24,063 nucleotides of DNA from Nocardioidaceae bacterium (GTDB lineage: Bacteria; Actinomycetota; Actinomycetes; Propionibacteriales; Nocardioidaceae). Position 1 is the first letter of the stretch. Every line of letters begins with the position of its first letter. The position numbers and the translations under genes are program-made. Location of the stretch: contig JACCUS010000321.1 in NCBI GenBank assembly GCA_013811715.1, forward strand, positions 1 through 24,063. The letters are read 5' to 3'. The notes below the pieces were generated by a model. That model was not told where the DNA came from and did not search any database. It saw nothing but the letters and a program-made list of their open reading frames with translations. Positions 7,180-15,082 of this stretch are shown one piece after another.

Positions 7180-7195
7180 GGAGCGAAGTCGCTCC
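7180..7195. terminator. Hairpin downstream of the GlxA-type regulator
   Basis: GGAGCG-aagt-CGCTCC is a perfect 6-bp stem with a 4-base loop, flanked by ATCA and TGAT that could extend pairing across a bulge. It lies between the regulator stop and the patatin Shine-Dalgarno sequence, so it could be a terminator or an attenuator. No T-tract. Confidence 0.4.
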
Positions 7196-7242
7196 TGATG
7201 AGTGTCTGGCCCGCCGTGGGCTGGTCGACTAAGGAGCAGCCC

Positions 7243-8415
7243 ATGCATGACGATGTGAAGTCGCCGGTCCGCAAGATCGACACCGACGAGCCGGAGCCGA
7301 CCGACGGAACCGCCCTCTGTCTGTCGGGTGGTGGTTTTCGCGCCATGCTCTTCCACGTCGGAGTCGTGTGGCGGCTCAACGACGCGGGCTGGCTGCCGAA
7401 GTTCGACCGCGTGTCCAGCGTCTCCGGCGGGTCGATCACCGCGGGCTTGCTGGCCGCCCGCTGGTCACAGCTCGACTTCGATGAGGGCGGCACAGGCCGG
7501 AGGTTCAAGGAGCTGGTGGCCACCCCGCTGGACGAGTTCGCGCAGCGCAAGGTCGACTCGCCGGCGATCCTCAGCGGGTTGGCTCTGCCGGGCGTCTCCA
7601 TCGGGGAACGGGTCGCTTCGACCTACCGAGAGCGCCTGTTCGGCGACGCCACCTTGCAGGACCTGCCGGACTCGCCGCGGTTCATCATCAACGCCACCAA
7701 CCTGGAGACCGGCTCGCTGGTGCTGTTCAGCAAGCAAGCGGTCTCCGACTGGGAGGTGGGTTCGGTGCCGAACCCGGAGCTCCGTCTCGCGGTGGCGGTT
7801 GCCGCCTCGTCGGCGTTCCCGCCGTTCCTCTCGCCGTACGTCCTCGACCTCTCCGACAGCCCGTGGGAGACCCAGCCCGGGAATGTGTACACCGGTCCGG
7901 AGTTCCGGCGCAAGCTGAGCCTCAGCGACGGCGGGGTGTACGACAACCTCGGGTTGGAGACGGCCTGGCGCCGCTGTCACCGGATCATCGCCAGCGACGC
8001 CGGCGGCAGGCTCACCGTCGAAGGCGACCCGCACGACGACTGGGGCCGCCACATGGTGCGGGTGCTGAAGGTCGTGGACGGCCAGGTGCGCACGCTTCGG
8101 CGCCGCCAGATCCAAGACGCCCTGGACCGCGGCGATCGGGAGGGTGCCTACATCAGCATCCGCAGCAGCCTCGCCGACAGTGACGTCAGCGACCCGCTGC
8201 CAGTACACGATGCCGTCGTCCAGGCACTGGCGGAGACGCCGACCCGGCTCACCGAGACCCCCGAGCCCGTCAGGCACGGGCTCGTCAACTGGGGTTACGC
8301 GCTGTGCGACGGGTGGTTGCGCGCCCGGCTTGACTCCACTGTCAAGCGCGGTGTGCTGCCGTACGCCGACACGCCGCTGACTGGCCAGCCCCCGCTGGAG
8401 GCTGCCCGGCCATGA
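7243..8415 (+). CDS. Patatin-like phospholipase family protein
   Basis: 390 residues, no signal peptide. It has the three patatin landmarks: a Gly-rich oxyanion segment (LCLSGGGFRAMLFHVG, about 25-40), the nucleophile elbow (VSSVSGGSITAGLL, Ser about residue 66) and the catalytic Asp in LSDGGVYDNLGLE (about 227-239). The family is a Ser-Asp lipid acyl hydrolase. The His in FHVGVVWRL and the closing helices are typical of the bacterial branch in which the protein stays cytoplasmic or loosely membrane-attached. The ATG at 7243 has an AAGGAG six bases upstream. Its stop overlaps the coaE start (ATGA), so the two are translationally coupled. The lipid substrate is unknown. Confidence 0.88.
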   Translation: MHDDVKSPVRKIDTDEPEPTDGTALCLSGGGFRAMLFHVGVVWRLNDAGWLPKFDRVSSVSGGSITAGLLAARWSQLDFDEGGTGRRFKELVATPLDEFAQRKVDSPAILSGLALPGVSIGERVASTYRERLFGDATLQDLPDSPRFIINATNLETGSLVLFSKQAVSDWEVGSVPNPELRLAVAVAASSAFPPFLSPYVLDLSDSPWETQPGNVYTGPEFRRKLSLSDGGVYDNLGLETAWRRCHRIIASDAGGRLTVEGDPHDDWGRHMVRVLKVVDGQVRTLRRRQIQDALDRGDREGAYISIRSSLADSDVSDPLPVHDAVVQALAETPTRLTETPEPVRHGLVNWGYALCDGWLRARLDSTVKRGVLPYADTPLTGQPPLEAARP

Positions 8416-9035
8416 TGCGCGTTGGGCTGACCGGCGGGATCGGGTCGGGGAAGTCGAGCGTGAGTCGGCTGCTGGCCGAGCGCGGCGCCGTCGTGGTCGA
8501 CGCGGACCTGCTGGCGAGGGACGTGGTGGCGGCTGGGACCACTGGCCTGGCGGAGATCGTGGTCGAGTTCGGCCCCGACATGCTCACCGAGTCCGGTGAG
8601 CTGGATCGGACGGCGATGGGGGAGCGCGTCTTCGGCGACGACCGGGCGAGGGCCCGGCTCGAGCAGATCATCCATCCGAGGGTCAGGGCCAGAGCCGCCG
8701 AGATCGAGTCGGCCTCGCCGCCGGACGCGATCGTGGTGCACGACATCCCGCTGCTGGTCGAGACCGGGCAGGCCGACCGGTTCGACGCGGTGATCGTCGT
8801 CGACGCGCCCGTCGACGTACAGCTGCAGCGGCTGACGGGGACGCGCGGGATGGGTGAGGAGGAGGCGCGCTCACGGATATCGGCGCAGACCACCCGTGAG
8901 CGGCGGCTGGCGGTGGCCGACCATGTGATCGAGAACGCCGGCACGCTGGACGATCTTCGCGCCGCCGTGGACGCTGTGTGGGCGCAGCTCACGGACCGGG
9001 TCAGCGCTTCCGGCGATGAGGCTGGGCGCTTCTGA
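8412..9035 (+). CDS. coaE: Dephospho-CoA kinase
   Basis: 207 residues. The N-terminus MMRVGLTGGIGSGKSSVS is the P-loop, VVDADLLARDVV carries the substrate-contact Asp typical of CoaE, and IHPRVRARAAEI, VHDIPLLVETG and RISAQTTRERRLAVADHVIENAG complete the family pattern (lid and the Ala-Asp/Asn-Gly end). It phosphorylates dephospho-CoA at the 3'-hydroxyl, the last step of coenzyme A synthesis. It overlaps the patatin stop by four bases (ATGA). Some actinobacterial CoaE proteins carry a C-terminal UPF0157 domain; this one is the single-domain form. Its TGA stop lies inside the first copy of a 22-bp tandem repeat. Confidence 0.96.
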   Translation: MMRVGLTGGIGSGKSSVSRLLAERGAVVVDADLLARDVVAAGTTGLAEIVVEFGPDMLTESGELDRTAMGERVFGDDRARARLEQIIHPRVRARAAEIESASPPDAIVVHDIPLLVETGQADRFDAVIVVDAPVDVQLQRLTGTRGMGEEEARSRISAQTTRERRLAVADHVIENAGTLDDLRAAVDAVWAQLTDRVSASGDEAGRF

Positions 9036-9099
9036 CCCCTTGCGGGCGCATTTGCGACCCCTCACGGGTGCATATGCGACCCCTCACGGGTGCATATGC
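9034..9099. repeat. Three tandem 22-bp repeats at the end of coaE
   Basis: Units at 9034-9055, 9056-9077 and 9078-9099, plus a partial fourth starting at 9100 (GACCTCTC). Units 2 and 3 are identical, each reading GACCCCTCACGGGTG followed by CATATGC; unit 1 is degenerate (CTTGCGGGCGCATTTGC) and contains the last two bases of the coaE stop codon. Each unit has an 8-bp palindrome GCATATGC and a small ACCC/GGGT pairing. Confidence 0.9.
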
Positions 9100-9128
9100 G
9101 ACCTCTCGGCGGAGGGAAGGGAGGCTGA

Positions 9129-9161
9129 GGGGCAGGGGGCAGGGGCAGGGGCAGGGGCGGG
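9129..9161 (+). other. G-quadruplex-like G-run array
   Basis: Six runs of three to five G (9129-9132, 9135-9139, 9142-9145, 9148-9151, 9154-9157, 9159-9161) separated by one- or two-base CA/C loops. It satisfies the usual quadruplex pattern with spare runs. It lies just downstream of the stop of the minus-strand sigma gene and 3' of coaE. Confidence 0.75.
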
Positions 9162-9166
9162 CCAGG

Positions 9167-10132
9167 TCAGGCGGCGAGGTCGGGGTCGGCCAGCTTGCGC
9201 AGCTGCGCCAACGCCTCCCGCTCCAGTTGGCGCACCCGCTCCGCCGAGACTCCGTGCCGGGCGCCGATGTCGGCCAGCTTCTCCTGCCGACCGTCCACCA
9301 GCCCGTAGCGCGACCGGATCACGTCGGCCGAGCGCTCGTCGAGCAGCTCCACCAGGTCGTCCAGGCGACGCCGCGACTCCACGTCGAGGAACGCGGAGTC
9401 CGGTCCCGGCGTGGTCTCCCGCGCCACGAGGTCGCCGAGAGAGGTGTCGCCCTCGTCGTCGACTGGCGTGTCGAGGCTGACGTGGTCGCGGCCCCAGTTG
9501 ACCAGGTCGATGACCCGCTCGAGCGACATGTCGAGCTCTGCGGCGATCTCGTCCGGCTCGGGGTCGCGGCCCAACTGGCGTTCGAGGGTACGTCGAGCCG
9601 AGCCGATCTGGTTCAGCTCCTCGACCACGTGCACCGGCAACCGCACCACGCGGGCCTGCTGCGCGATGCCGCGCGTGATGGCCTGGCGTACCCACCAGGT
9701 CGCGTAGGTGGAGAACTTGAAGCCCTTGACGTAGTCGAACTTCTCGACCGCGCGGATGAGCCCGGTGTTGCCCTCTTGGACCAGGTCGAGCATCGGCATG
9801 GCGGACCGACCGTACTTGCGGGCGATGGACACGACCAGTCGCAGGTTGGCCCGGATGAAGTGTTGGGTGGCGCGCTCGCCGTCCGCGACCAGCCACTCGA
9901 GCTCCTCGCGGGTGGCGCGCTTCGGGGCGCCGCCGCGGGCGCGGGCGATGCGGCCGGTGTCGAGGAGCTGCCGGGCGAAAAGCCCCACCTCGATGGCCTT
10001 GGCCAATTCGACTTCGGTGGCGGCGTCGAGAAGCGGCGTGCGGGCGATCTCGTCGAGATACTGGCCGACGCTGTCGCGGCCCTCGATCGCGCCGTCGCGC
10101 GAGTCAAGCGTTGCAGTGCGACGTGTAGCCAC
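9167..10132 (-). CDS. Group 2 (SigB/HrdD-like) RNA polymerase sigma factor
   Basis: 321 residues with regions 1.2 (DSVGQYLDEIARTPLL), 2 (about 85-155; LRLVVSIARKYGR, DLVQEGNTGLIRAVEKFDY and the -10-recognising GFKFSTYATWWVRQAITR), 3 (about 165-240) and 4 (about 258-312; ADIGARHGVSAERVRQLERE). It lacks the long Lys/Ala-rich N-terminus of the primary sigma factor at 21397, so it is a non-essential group 2 type, probably for stationary-phase or stress promoters. The GTG at 10132 has a GGAG six bases upstream and gives the normal start just ahead of region 1.2; an ATG at 10255 would add 41 residues unlike the family and is less likely. Confidence 0.92.
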   Translation of the reverse strand: MATRRTATLDSRDGAIEGRDSVGQYLDEIARTPLLDAATEVELAKAIEVGLFARQLLDTGRIARARGGAPKRATREELEWLVADGERATQHFIRANLRLVVSIARKYGRSAMPMLDLVQEGNTGLIRAVEKFDYVKGFKFSTYATWWVRQAITRGIAQQARVVRLPVHVVEELNQIGSARRTLERQLGRDPEPDEIAAELDMSLERVIDLVNWGRDHVSLDTPVDDEGDTSLGDLVARETTPGPDSAFLDVESRRRLDDLVELLDERSADVIRSRYGLVDGRQEKLADIGARHGVSAERVRQLEREALAQLRKLADPDLAA

Positions 10133-10311
10133 GGACTGCTCCTCTCCTACAGGGGGCGTACGTGATGTCAACGCTTCTGCAGGGGCAGAGATTCCCTGCT
10201 GATGCGCAGCCTTTGCGCCCTGCTGTGGGCGGTGAAGGTACTTGGTAAACGCCACCGTCTTGGGGGTTGGTTGCCCGTCTCAGCAGGTTCTTACACGCCC
10301 TCAGCAAAGGT

Positions 10312-12513
10312 TTAGCGATCTGTTATCTGACCGATACCTGGCCGATGCGGGGCGCCGGAGACGTCGACGATCCAGGCGTGGAAGTCGGCGATCTCCCGCC
10401 ACGCGTCGTAGCGCCCGCTCGCGCCGCCGTGCCCGGCCGACATCTCGCACTTGAACAGGATCGGCTTGTCCCCGGTCGTGGTGGCCCGCAACCGGGCGAC
10501 CCATTTCGCTGGCTCGACGTACATCACCCGGGTGTCGTTGATCGACGTCAGCGCGTAGATGGCCGGGTAGGGCCTGGCCTCGATGTTCTCGTACGGCGAG
10601 TACGACCGCATGTAGGCGTACACCTCGGGGTCGTGCAGCGGGTCACCCCACTCGTCCCACTCGTTGACCGTCAGCGGCAGTGTCGGGTCCAAGACCGTGG
10701 TCAGCGCGTCGACGAACGGCACCTGGGCCACGATGCCGGCGAACAGATCCGGGGCGAGGTTCGCCACCGCGCCTATCAGCAGACCACCGGCGCTGCCGCC
10801 TTGGGCCACCAGCGTGTCCGGGCTGGTCCAGCCGGTGTCCACGAGGTGCCGGGCGCAGTCAACGAAGTCGGTGAAGGTGTTCTTCTTCTCCAACCGCCTG
10901 CCGTGCTCGTACCAGCCCCGTCCCATCTCGCCGCCGCCGCGGACATGGGCCAGCGCGAACACCATCCCGCGGTCCAGCAACGAAAGCCTCGGGATACGCA
11001 TGATCGGGTCGTAGCTCGCCTCGTACGAGCCGTACCCGTACAGCAGCAGCGGGCCACCGCTGCGTGGTGTGACGTCCTTGTGGTGCACGATCGACAGCGG
11101 GAGCCGCGCGCCGCCGCGAGCGGTGACCCATTCGCGGGTCTGCACGTAGTCGGCCGGGTCGTAGCCGCCGAGTATCTGCTGCTGCTTGCGCAGGTGCAGC
11201 TCGGTTGTGGCCGGGTCGTACTCGAAGACGGTCGCCGGGGTGACCCACGACTGGTAGCCCAACCGGACGAGCGGCTGCCGCCAGTCGGAGAACCCGGTCG
11301 CGTAGGCGTCGAACATCGGCTCGTCGAACTCGATGTTTGCGCCCGCACCGATCCGAGCGCCTGTCACCGAGAAGACCCGCACCTGGGGCAGGCCGCCTTC
11401 CCGCAGGTTGAGTGCGAGGGTCGTCGCCGAGACGGCGACGTCGGTGAGGCGCGCGGTCTCACTCGGCGGCACCACGGTGACCAGCTCGTCGAGAGTGGAC
11501 AAGGCGACCGGCCCGACCCCAAGGGTGAAATTGAGGGCGGCGCGGTTGTGGAGCACAAGGAGGCAGTCGACGCCGCCGAGGACCGCGTGGTCGATGTCGT
11601 ACTCCACACCCTCGGTCCGCGGAACAACCAGTCGGAACTCGCCGGTGGGGTCGGTGGCGTCGAGGATGCGGTACTCGGAGGTCACCTTCGATCCCGAGCC
11701 GATCAGCAGGAAGCGGTCAGACGTCGTCCGGGTGACCACCGTCCAGAACTTCTCGTCGGTCTCGTGGAAGACGAGTACGTCCTCCGAGCCGGTCGTGCCA
11801 AGGGCGTGCCGCCATACCTTGTCGGGCCGCCATGCGTCGTCCACCGTGGTGTAGAAGAGCTGCGACCCGTCGGCGGACCAGGTCACGCCGTGCACGGTGT
11901 TCTCGATCTGGTCGGGCATCAGCTCCTCGGTGTGGAGGTCCTTGACACGCACCGTGTAGCGCTCGTCGCCCACCACGTCGGTGGAGTAGGCCAGCAGTTT
12001 CCCGTCGAGTGAGACCGCGAGGGCGCCGAGGGAGAAGAACTCGTGCCCTTCGGCAAGGGTGTTGCAGTCGACCATGACCTGCTCGCCCTCGACCTCGGTT
12101 CCTGGCTGGAGCGTCGGGGGAGTCCAGTCGCCGGGCTTGGCGACGGGGCATCGGCACACGACGGGATACTGTTTGCCCTCGAGGGTCCGCTGGTAGTACC
12201 AGAAGTCGCCGGTGCGGCTCGGCACCGAGAGGTCTGTCTCCTGGGTGCGCGTCTTGATCTCGGAGAAGATCGCCTCCCGCAAGCCAGCCAGGTGGGCCGT
12301 CTTGGCCCTGGTGTAGGCGTTCTCGGCTTCGAGGTGGGCGAGCGTGTCGGGGCTGGCCTTGTCGCGCAGCCACTCGTAGTCGTCGACGAAGGTGTCGCCG
12401 TGGTGGGTGCGCACATGGGGCACCTTGGCGGCGACCGGCGGATGGGGATCGGTGGTGTCGGCTGAAGCATCGGCCGCTGGCGCGGGGGTGGTAGCTGGGG
12501 GAGTCTCAGTCAC
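10312..12513 (-). CDS. ptrB: S9A-family serine oligopeptidase (oligopeptidase B type)
   Basis: 733 residues, cytoplasmic (no signal peptide). An N-terminal beta-propeller (about 60-440) with the family entrance PHVRTHHGDTFVDDYEWLRD, then an alpha/beta-hydrolase domain. The catalytic Ser is in VAQGGSAGGLLIG, the Asp in TSINDTRVMYVEP and the His in MSAGHGGASGRYD. The segment LAHVRGGGEMGRGWYEHGR is also conserved in the family. Oligopeptidase B cleaves short peptides after Arg or Lys; this family branch also includes prolyl-type enzymes, so specificity is inferred. The GTG at 12513 has a TAGGGT -10 box exactly six bases upstream and no Shine-Dalgarno sequence, so it is probably leaderless. The 47-base gap to the MFS gene is short, but the promoter suggests independent expression. 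Confidence 0.92.
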   Translation of the reverse strand: MTETPPATTPAPAADASADTTDPHPPVAAKVPHVRTHHGDTFVDDYEWLRDKASPDTLAHLEAENAYTRAKTAHLAGLREAIFSEIKTRTQETDLSVPSRTGDFWYYQRTLEGKQYPVVCRCPVAKPGDWTPPTLQPGTEVEGEQVMVDCNTLAEGHEFFSLGALAVSLDGKLLAYSTDVVGDERYTVRVKDLHTEELMPDQIENTVHGVTWSADGSQLFYTTVDDAWRPDKVWRHALGTTGSEDVLVFHETDEKFWTVVTRTTSDRFLLIGSGSKVTSEYRILDATDPTGEFRLVVPRTEGVEYDIDHAVLGGVDCLLVLHNRAALNFTLGVGPVALSTLDELVTVVPPSETARLTDVAVSATTLALNLREGGLPQVRVFSVTGARIGAGANIEFDEPMFDAYATGFSDWRQPLVRLGYQSWVTPATVFEYDPATTELHLRKQQQILGGYDPADYVQTREWVTARGGARLPLSIVHHKDVTPRSGGPLLLYGYGSYEASYDPIMRIPRLSLLDRGMVFALAHVRGGGEMGRGWYEHGRRLEKKNTFTDFVDCARHLVDTGWTSPDTLVAQGGSAGGLLIGAVANLAPDLFAGIVAQVPFVDALTTVLDPTLPLTVNEWDEWGDPLHDPEVYAYMRSYSPYENIEARPYPAIYALTSINDTRVMYVEPAKWVARLRATTTGDKPILFKCEMSAGHGGASGRYDAWREIADFHAWIVDVSGAPHRPGIGQITDR

Positions 12514-12519
12514 CTCAGA

Positions 12520-12525
12520 ACCCTA
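12520..12525 (-). promoter_or_regulatory. -10 element TAGGGT of the oligopeptidase gene (leaderless)
   Basis: On the minus strand TAGGGT, then six bases, then the GTG at 12513. There is no recognisable -35 box at the usual distance. Confidence 0.55.
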
Positions 12526-12560
12526 GTGGCTGGGGACACGCCCGGCATGTGCCCCAGCCG

Positions 12561-13811
12561 TCAGCCACTGCGAGCAGAGGCGGGTTCCGGGTCGGGGGTG
12601 CGGCCGAGGTCGCGCACCGACCGGGACAGCAGGGTGAGGAGCGCGATGGCGATGTACACCACCCCCGACACGACCAGCACGTCTTGTGACCCGAAGACCG
12701 CCGCCAACGGCCCGAACGCGAGCGTGCCTATCGGGATGGCCACGAACGAGCCCAGTGCGTCGTACGACGCGACGCGCGACTGCAGCCCCCCCGGGATGTG
12801 CTCGTGCAGGGCGGTCTGCCAGCCGATGCCGAAGACCTCGGTGCCGCAGCCGGCAACGAAGGCGAGGATCAGCAGCGGAGCGATGGCGGGATCGATGCCC
12901 AAGACGAGGATGGGGGCACCAAGCGCGGTCACCCCCAGCATGCCGGCACGGATCGGGTAACGCAGCCGCCACCGCATCATCACGAGCGTCATCAGCAGCA
13001 GACCCGTCGCCTCGGCGCTGAGCACCCAACCCCACGCCGCCTCCCCGATCGTGTCTCTCGCGATCGCTGGGCCGAGGGTGAACCACGCGCCTGCGTGGAT
13101 CGCGTTGAGCAAGCCGAACGCGGCGACGACGACCCAGACCCAGGTGAGGGAGGTGAAGGCCGTCCAGCCCTCGACGAGCTCGCGCAGCATCGAGGGGCTC
13201 GCGTCGGCGGCACGCTCCGCCGACGGAGGGAGCCTCACCCTGGCCATCAAAACGGCCGCCACCGCCCAGGTCAGCGCGTCCACCGCGACCGCCCAGCCGG
13301 AGCCGACCGTGACGACGAGCAGTGCCCCGATGGTGGGGCCGATGATCGCGACCCCGTTGCGGGAGAAGGCCAACAGGGCGTTGGCCTGTTGCAGGTGGGA
13401 TCGGGGGACGACCTGCGGCAGCACGCCCTGCATCGCCGGGAACGTGAACGCGGTCGCGGTTCCGTTGAGCGCCTCGAGGACGACGATCATCCACAGCTCG
13501 GCCTGCCCGGTGAGCAGCAGCGCGGCCACGGCGCCTTGGGTCAGCGCGGACCAGACGTGTGACAGCTGCATGACGGTCGAGCGGGAGAAGCGGTCGGCAA
13601 CGACGCCGCCGATCAGCAAGAACAGCACGAGCGGGATGCTCCGGGCGGCCAGCACGACGCCGAGGGCGCTGGCGGAGTCGGTCAGGTCGAGCACGGCGAA
13701 GGTCAGGGCGATCGGCGCGATCATCGAGCCGATCGTCGACACCAGCCGACCGGAGTAGTACCACGCGAAACGCCGGTCCCGCAGCGGTGTGAGCGCGTCC
13801 GGCAACCTCAT
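12561..13811 (-). CDS. MFS-family exporter (MFS_3/EntS-like)
   Basis: 416 residues with about 11-12 hydrophobic segments. The opening RRFAWYYSGRLVSTIGSMIAP, the loop GGVVADRFSRSTVM (the MFS A-type motif between helices 2 and 3) and the central loop with LRELVEGWTAF are typical of the EntS/drug-exporter branch of the major facilitator superfamily, proton-driven efflux carriers. The substrate is unknown. The ATG at 13811 (MRLPDALTPLRDRRF) is chosen because it places the first helix normally and has a GAGGGGA upstream; the ATG at 13859 would overlap the divergent pxpA start. It faces away from the 5-oxoprolinase locus with 46 bases between them. Confidence 0.9.
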   Translation of the reverse strand: MRLPDALTPLRDRRFAWYYSGRLVSTIGSMIAPIALTFAVLDLTDSASALGVVLAARSIPLVLFLLIGGVVADRFSRSTVMQLSHVWSALTQGAVAALLLTGQAELWMIVVLEALNGTATAFTFPAMQGVLPQVVPRSHLQQANALLAFSRNGVAIIGPTIGALLVVTVGSGWAVAVDALTWAVAAVLMARVRLPPSAERAADASPSMLRELVEGWTAFTSLTWVWVVVAAFGLLNAIHAGAWFTLGPAIARDTIGEAAWGWVLSAEATGLLLMTLVMMRWRLRYPIRAGMLGVTALGAPILVLGIDPAIAPLLILAFVAGCGTEVFGIGWQTALHEHIPGGLQSRVASYDALGSFVAIPIGTLAFGPLAAVFGSQDVLVVSGVVYIAIALLTLLSRSVRDLGRTPDPEPASARSG

Positions 13812-13845
13812 CGGTCGGCGTCCCCTCGTTGGTGGCGTGTGCTGC

Positions 13846-13851
13846 GAGAAT
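13846..13851 (+). promoter_or_regulatory. -10 element GAGAAT upstream of the pxpA pseudogene
   Basis: GAGAAT lies six bases before the ATG at 13858, with no Shine-Dalgarno sequence. The surviving promoter could still drive pxpBC. Confidence 0.4.
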
Positions 13852-13857
13852 CCTGTC

Positions 13858-14408
13858 ATGCCCGTCCGTTATGACCTCAACGCCCATGTGGGAGAGGGCT
13901 TCCCGTTCGACGCGGAGCTGCTGACCGTGATCACCTCGGCTCGTCGACATCGCCGGCCACGCCGGGACGGCCGTCACCTATCTCAAGCCGCACGGTGCCC
14001 TGTACAACCGCACCGTCGCCGACCAGGAGCAGGCCGCCCCGGTCGCAGAGGTGGCGGCGCGGCTCCGCCTGCCGGTGCTGGGGCTCCCGGGGTCGCGGCT
14101 GTTGCGCCATGCGAGCAGCGGGGCTTCGGACGCTGCGGGAGTTCTTCGCCGACCGTGCGTACGACGCCCGCGCGCGGTTTGTCTCGCGGACTCGGGAGGG
14201 CGCGGTGATCGCCGATCCGTCCCTGGTCGCCTCCCGCGTCCGCCGGTTGGTCACCGCCGGCAGCGTCACCACGATCGAGGGTGGGATCCTCCCGGTCGAG
14301 GCCGACAGCATCTGCGTGCACGGCGACAGTCCCGACGCGCTCGCACTTGCCCGAGCGGCCCGGACGGCGCTGACGGAAGTGGGCGTGGAGGTGCAGCGCT
14401 GCACCTGA
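13858..14408 (+). pseudogene. pxpA: Broken 5-oxoprolinase subunit A (LamB/YcsF family)
   Basis: Three pieces of one PxpA protein lie in three frames. Piece 1 (13858 to about 13940): MPVRYDLNAHVGEGFPFDAE up to LLTVITSA. Piece 2 (about 13940-14113): LVDIAGHAGTAVTYLKPHGA up to PGSRLLRHA. Piece 3 (about 14115-14408): AAGLRTLREFFADRAY up to the natural stop. Between pieces 1 and 2 about 60 codons are missing, judged from the E. coli homologue as I remember it, including the ANxACGFHAGD metal-site motif and the GAHPSxPD segment. Between pieces 2 and 3 there is a small frameshift (+1 or -2). The conserved DLNADLGE also reads DLNAHVGE. Loss of function looks certain if the sequence is right. Piece 3 is otherwise well conserved, so the decay looks recent. 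Confidence 0.9.
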
Positions 14409-14418
14409 CAAGGCAGGG

Positions 14419-14424
14419 CAGGAT
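14419..14424 (+). promoter_or_regulatory. -10-like element CAGGAT before pxpB
   Basis: CAGGAT lies six bases before the GTG at 14431. It matches the A2/T6 pattern of the other leaderless starts and would let pxpB be expressed without translation of the broken pxpA. Confidence 0.35.
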
Positions 14425-14430
14425 GGGTGC

Positions 14431-15063
14431 GTGCACATCCACGATGTGGGGGAGCGGGCGCTGCTGGTCGAGGTGGCCGACGTAGCCGCCGCGCAGGCGA
14501 CGTACAGCGCGCTCCGGGCGCTCCTCGACGACGGCGGCCCCGAGCTGCCGCCGCCAACGGATGTCGTCCCCGCCGCCCGCACGGTGCTCGTCGACGGGCT
14601 CGGCGACCTCGACAGGTGGCGGGTGGTGCTGGCCGAGCTCGCCGAGGGCGCGGACGTAGCGGCCGCCAAGACCGTCGCGGGGCGCGAGGTGGTGATCTCG
14701 ATGACGTACGACGGTGCCGACCTCGACGTGGTGGCGGCCGAGTGGGAATGCTCGGCGGCAGACGTGGTCGAGCGGCATCTCGGCACGAAGTTCCGGGTGG
14801 CGTTTTGTGGCTTCGCACCGGGCTTCGCCTACTGCACAGGCGATCCGGCCTTGCCACGCGTTCCTCGTCGCGACGACCCGCGGCCCTCGGTGCCGGCCGG
14901 GTCGGTGGCGTTGGCGGGCGACTACTGCGGCGTCTACCCGCGTGACATGCCCGGCGGATGGCAGCTCATCGGGACGACCGAGGCGGTGTTGTTCGACCCG
15001 CAGCGGGAGGGTCCGGCGCTGTTGCGACCGGGCGACGTGGTGCGGTTCGAGGTCGGCTCGTGA
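14431..15063 (+). CDS. pxpB: 5-oxoprolinase subunit B (KipI family)
   Basis: 210 residues. The C-terminal half shows the family motifs VAFCGFAPGFAYCTGDP, LPRVPRRDDPRPSVPAGSVA and a closing GGWQLIGTT with LFDP and LRPGDVVRFE. The Arg/Pro-rich and Gly-rich loops of the cyclophilin-like fold are intact. PxpB with PxpC phosphorylates 5-oxoproline using ATP; PxpA is then needed to open the ring. KipI of Bacillus, a relative, inhibits a sporulation kinase. The start is the GTG at 14431 (VHIHDVGERALLVE), 22 bases after the pseudogene stop. The reading frame shows no defect. Confidence 0.93.
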   Translation: MHIHDVGERALLVEVADVAAAQATYSALRALLDDGGPELPPPTDVVPAARTVLVDGLGDLDRWRVVLAELAEGADVAAAKTVAGREVVISMTYDGADLDVVAAEWECSAADVVERHLGTKFRVAFCGFAPGFAYCTGDPALPRVPRRDDPRPSVPAGSVALAGDYCGVYPRDMPGGWQLIGTTEAVLFDPQREGPALLRPGDVVRFEVGS

Positions 15064-15082
15064 CGCGGCCGGAAGACGTCGG

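Noticed and set aside
10133..10180. TTGACA upstream of the group 2 sigma factor as a promoter
   Set aside because: No -10 box at the usual spacing; the implied transcript start would fall in the ribosome binding site.
10267..12012. 581-codon open frame on the plus strand across the oligopeptidase gene
   Set aside because: Antisense of the S9A gene, Val/Arg/Gly-rich with no domain.
12523..13977. 484-codon open frame on the minus strand overlapping the MFS gene
   Set aside because: Arg/Gly-rich shadow in another frame of the same strand; the MFS frame has clear membrane helices.
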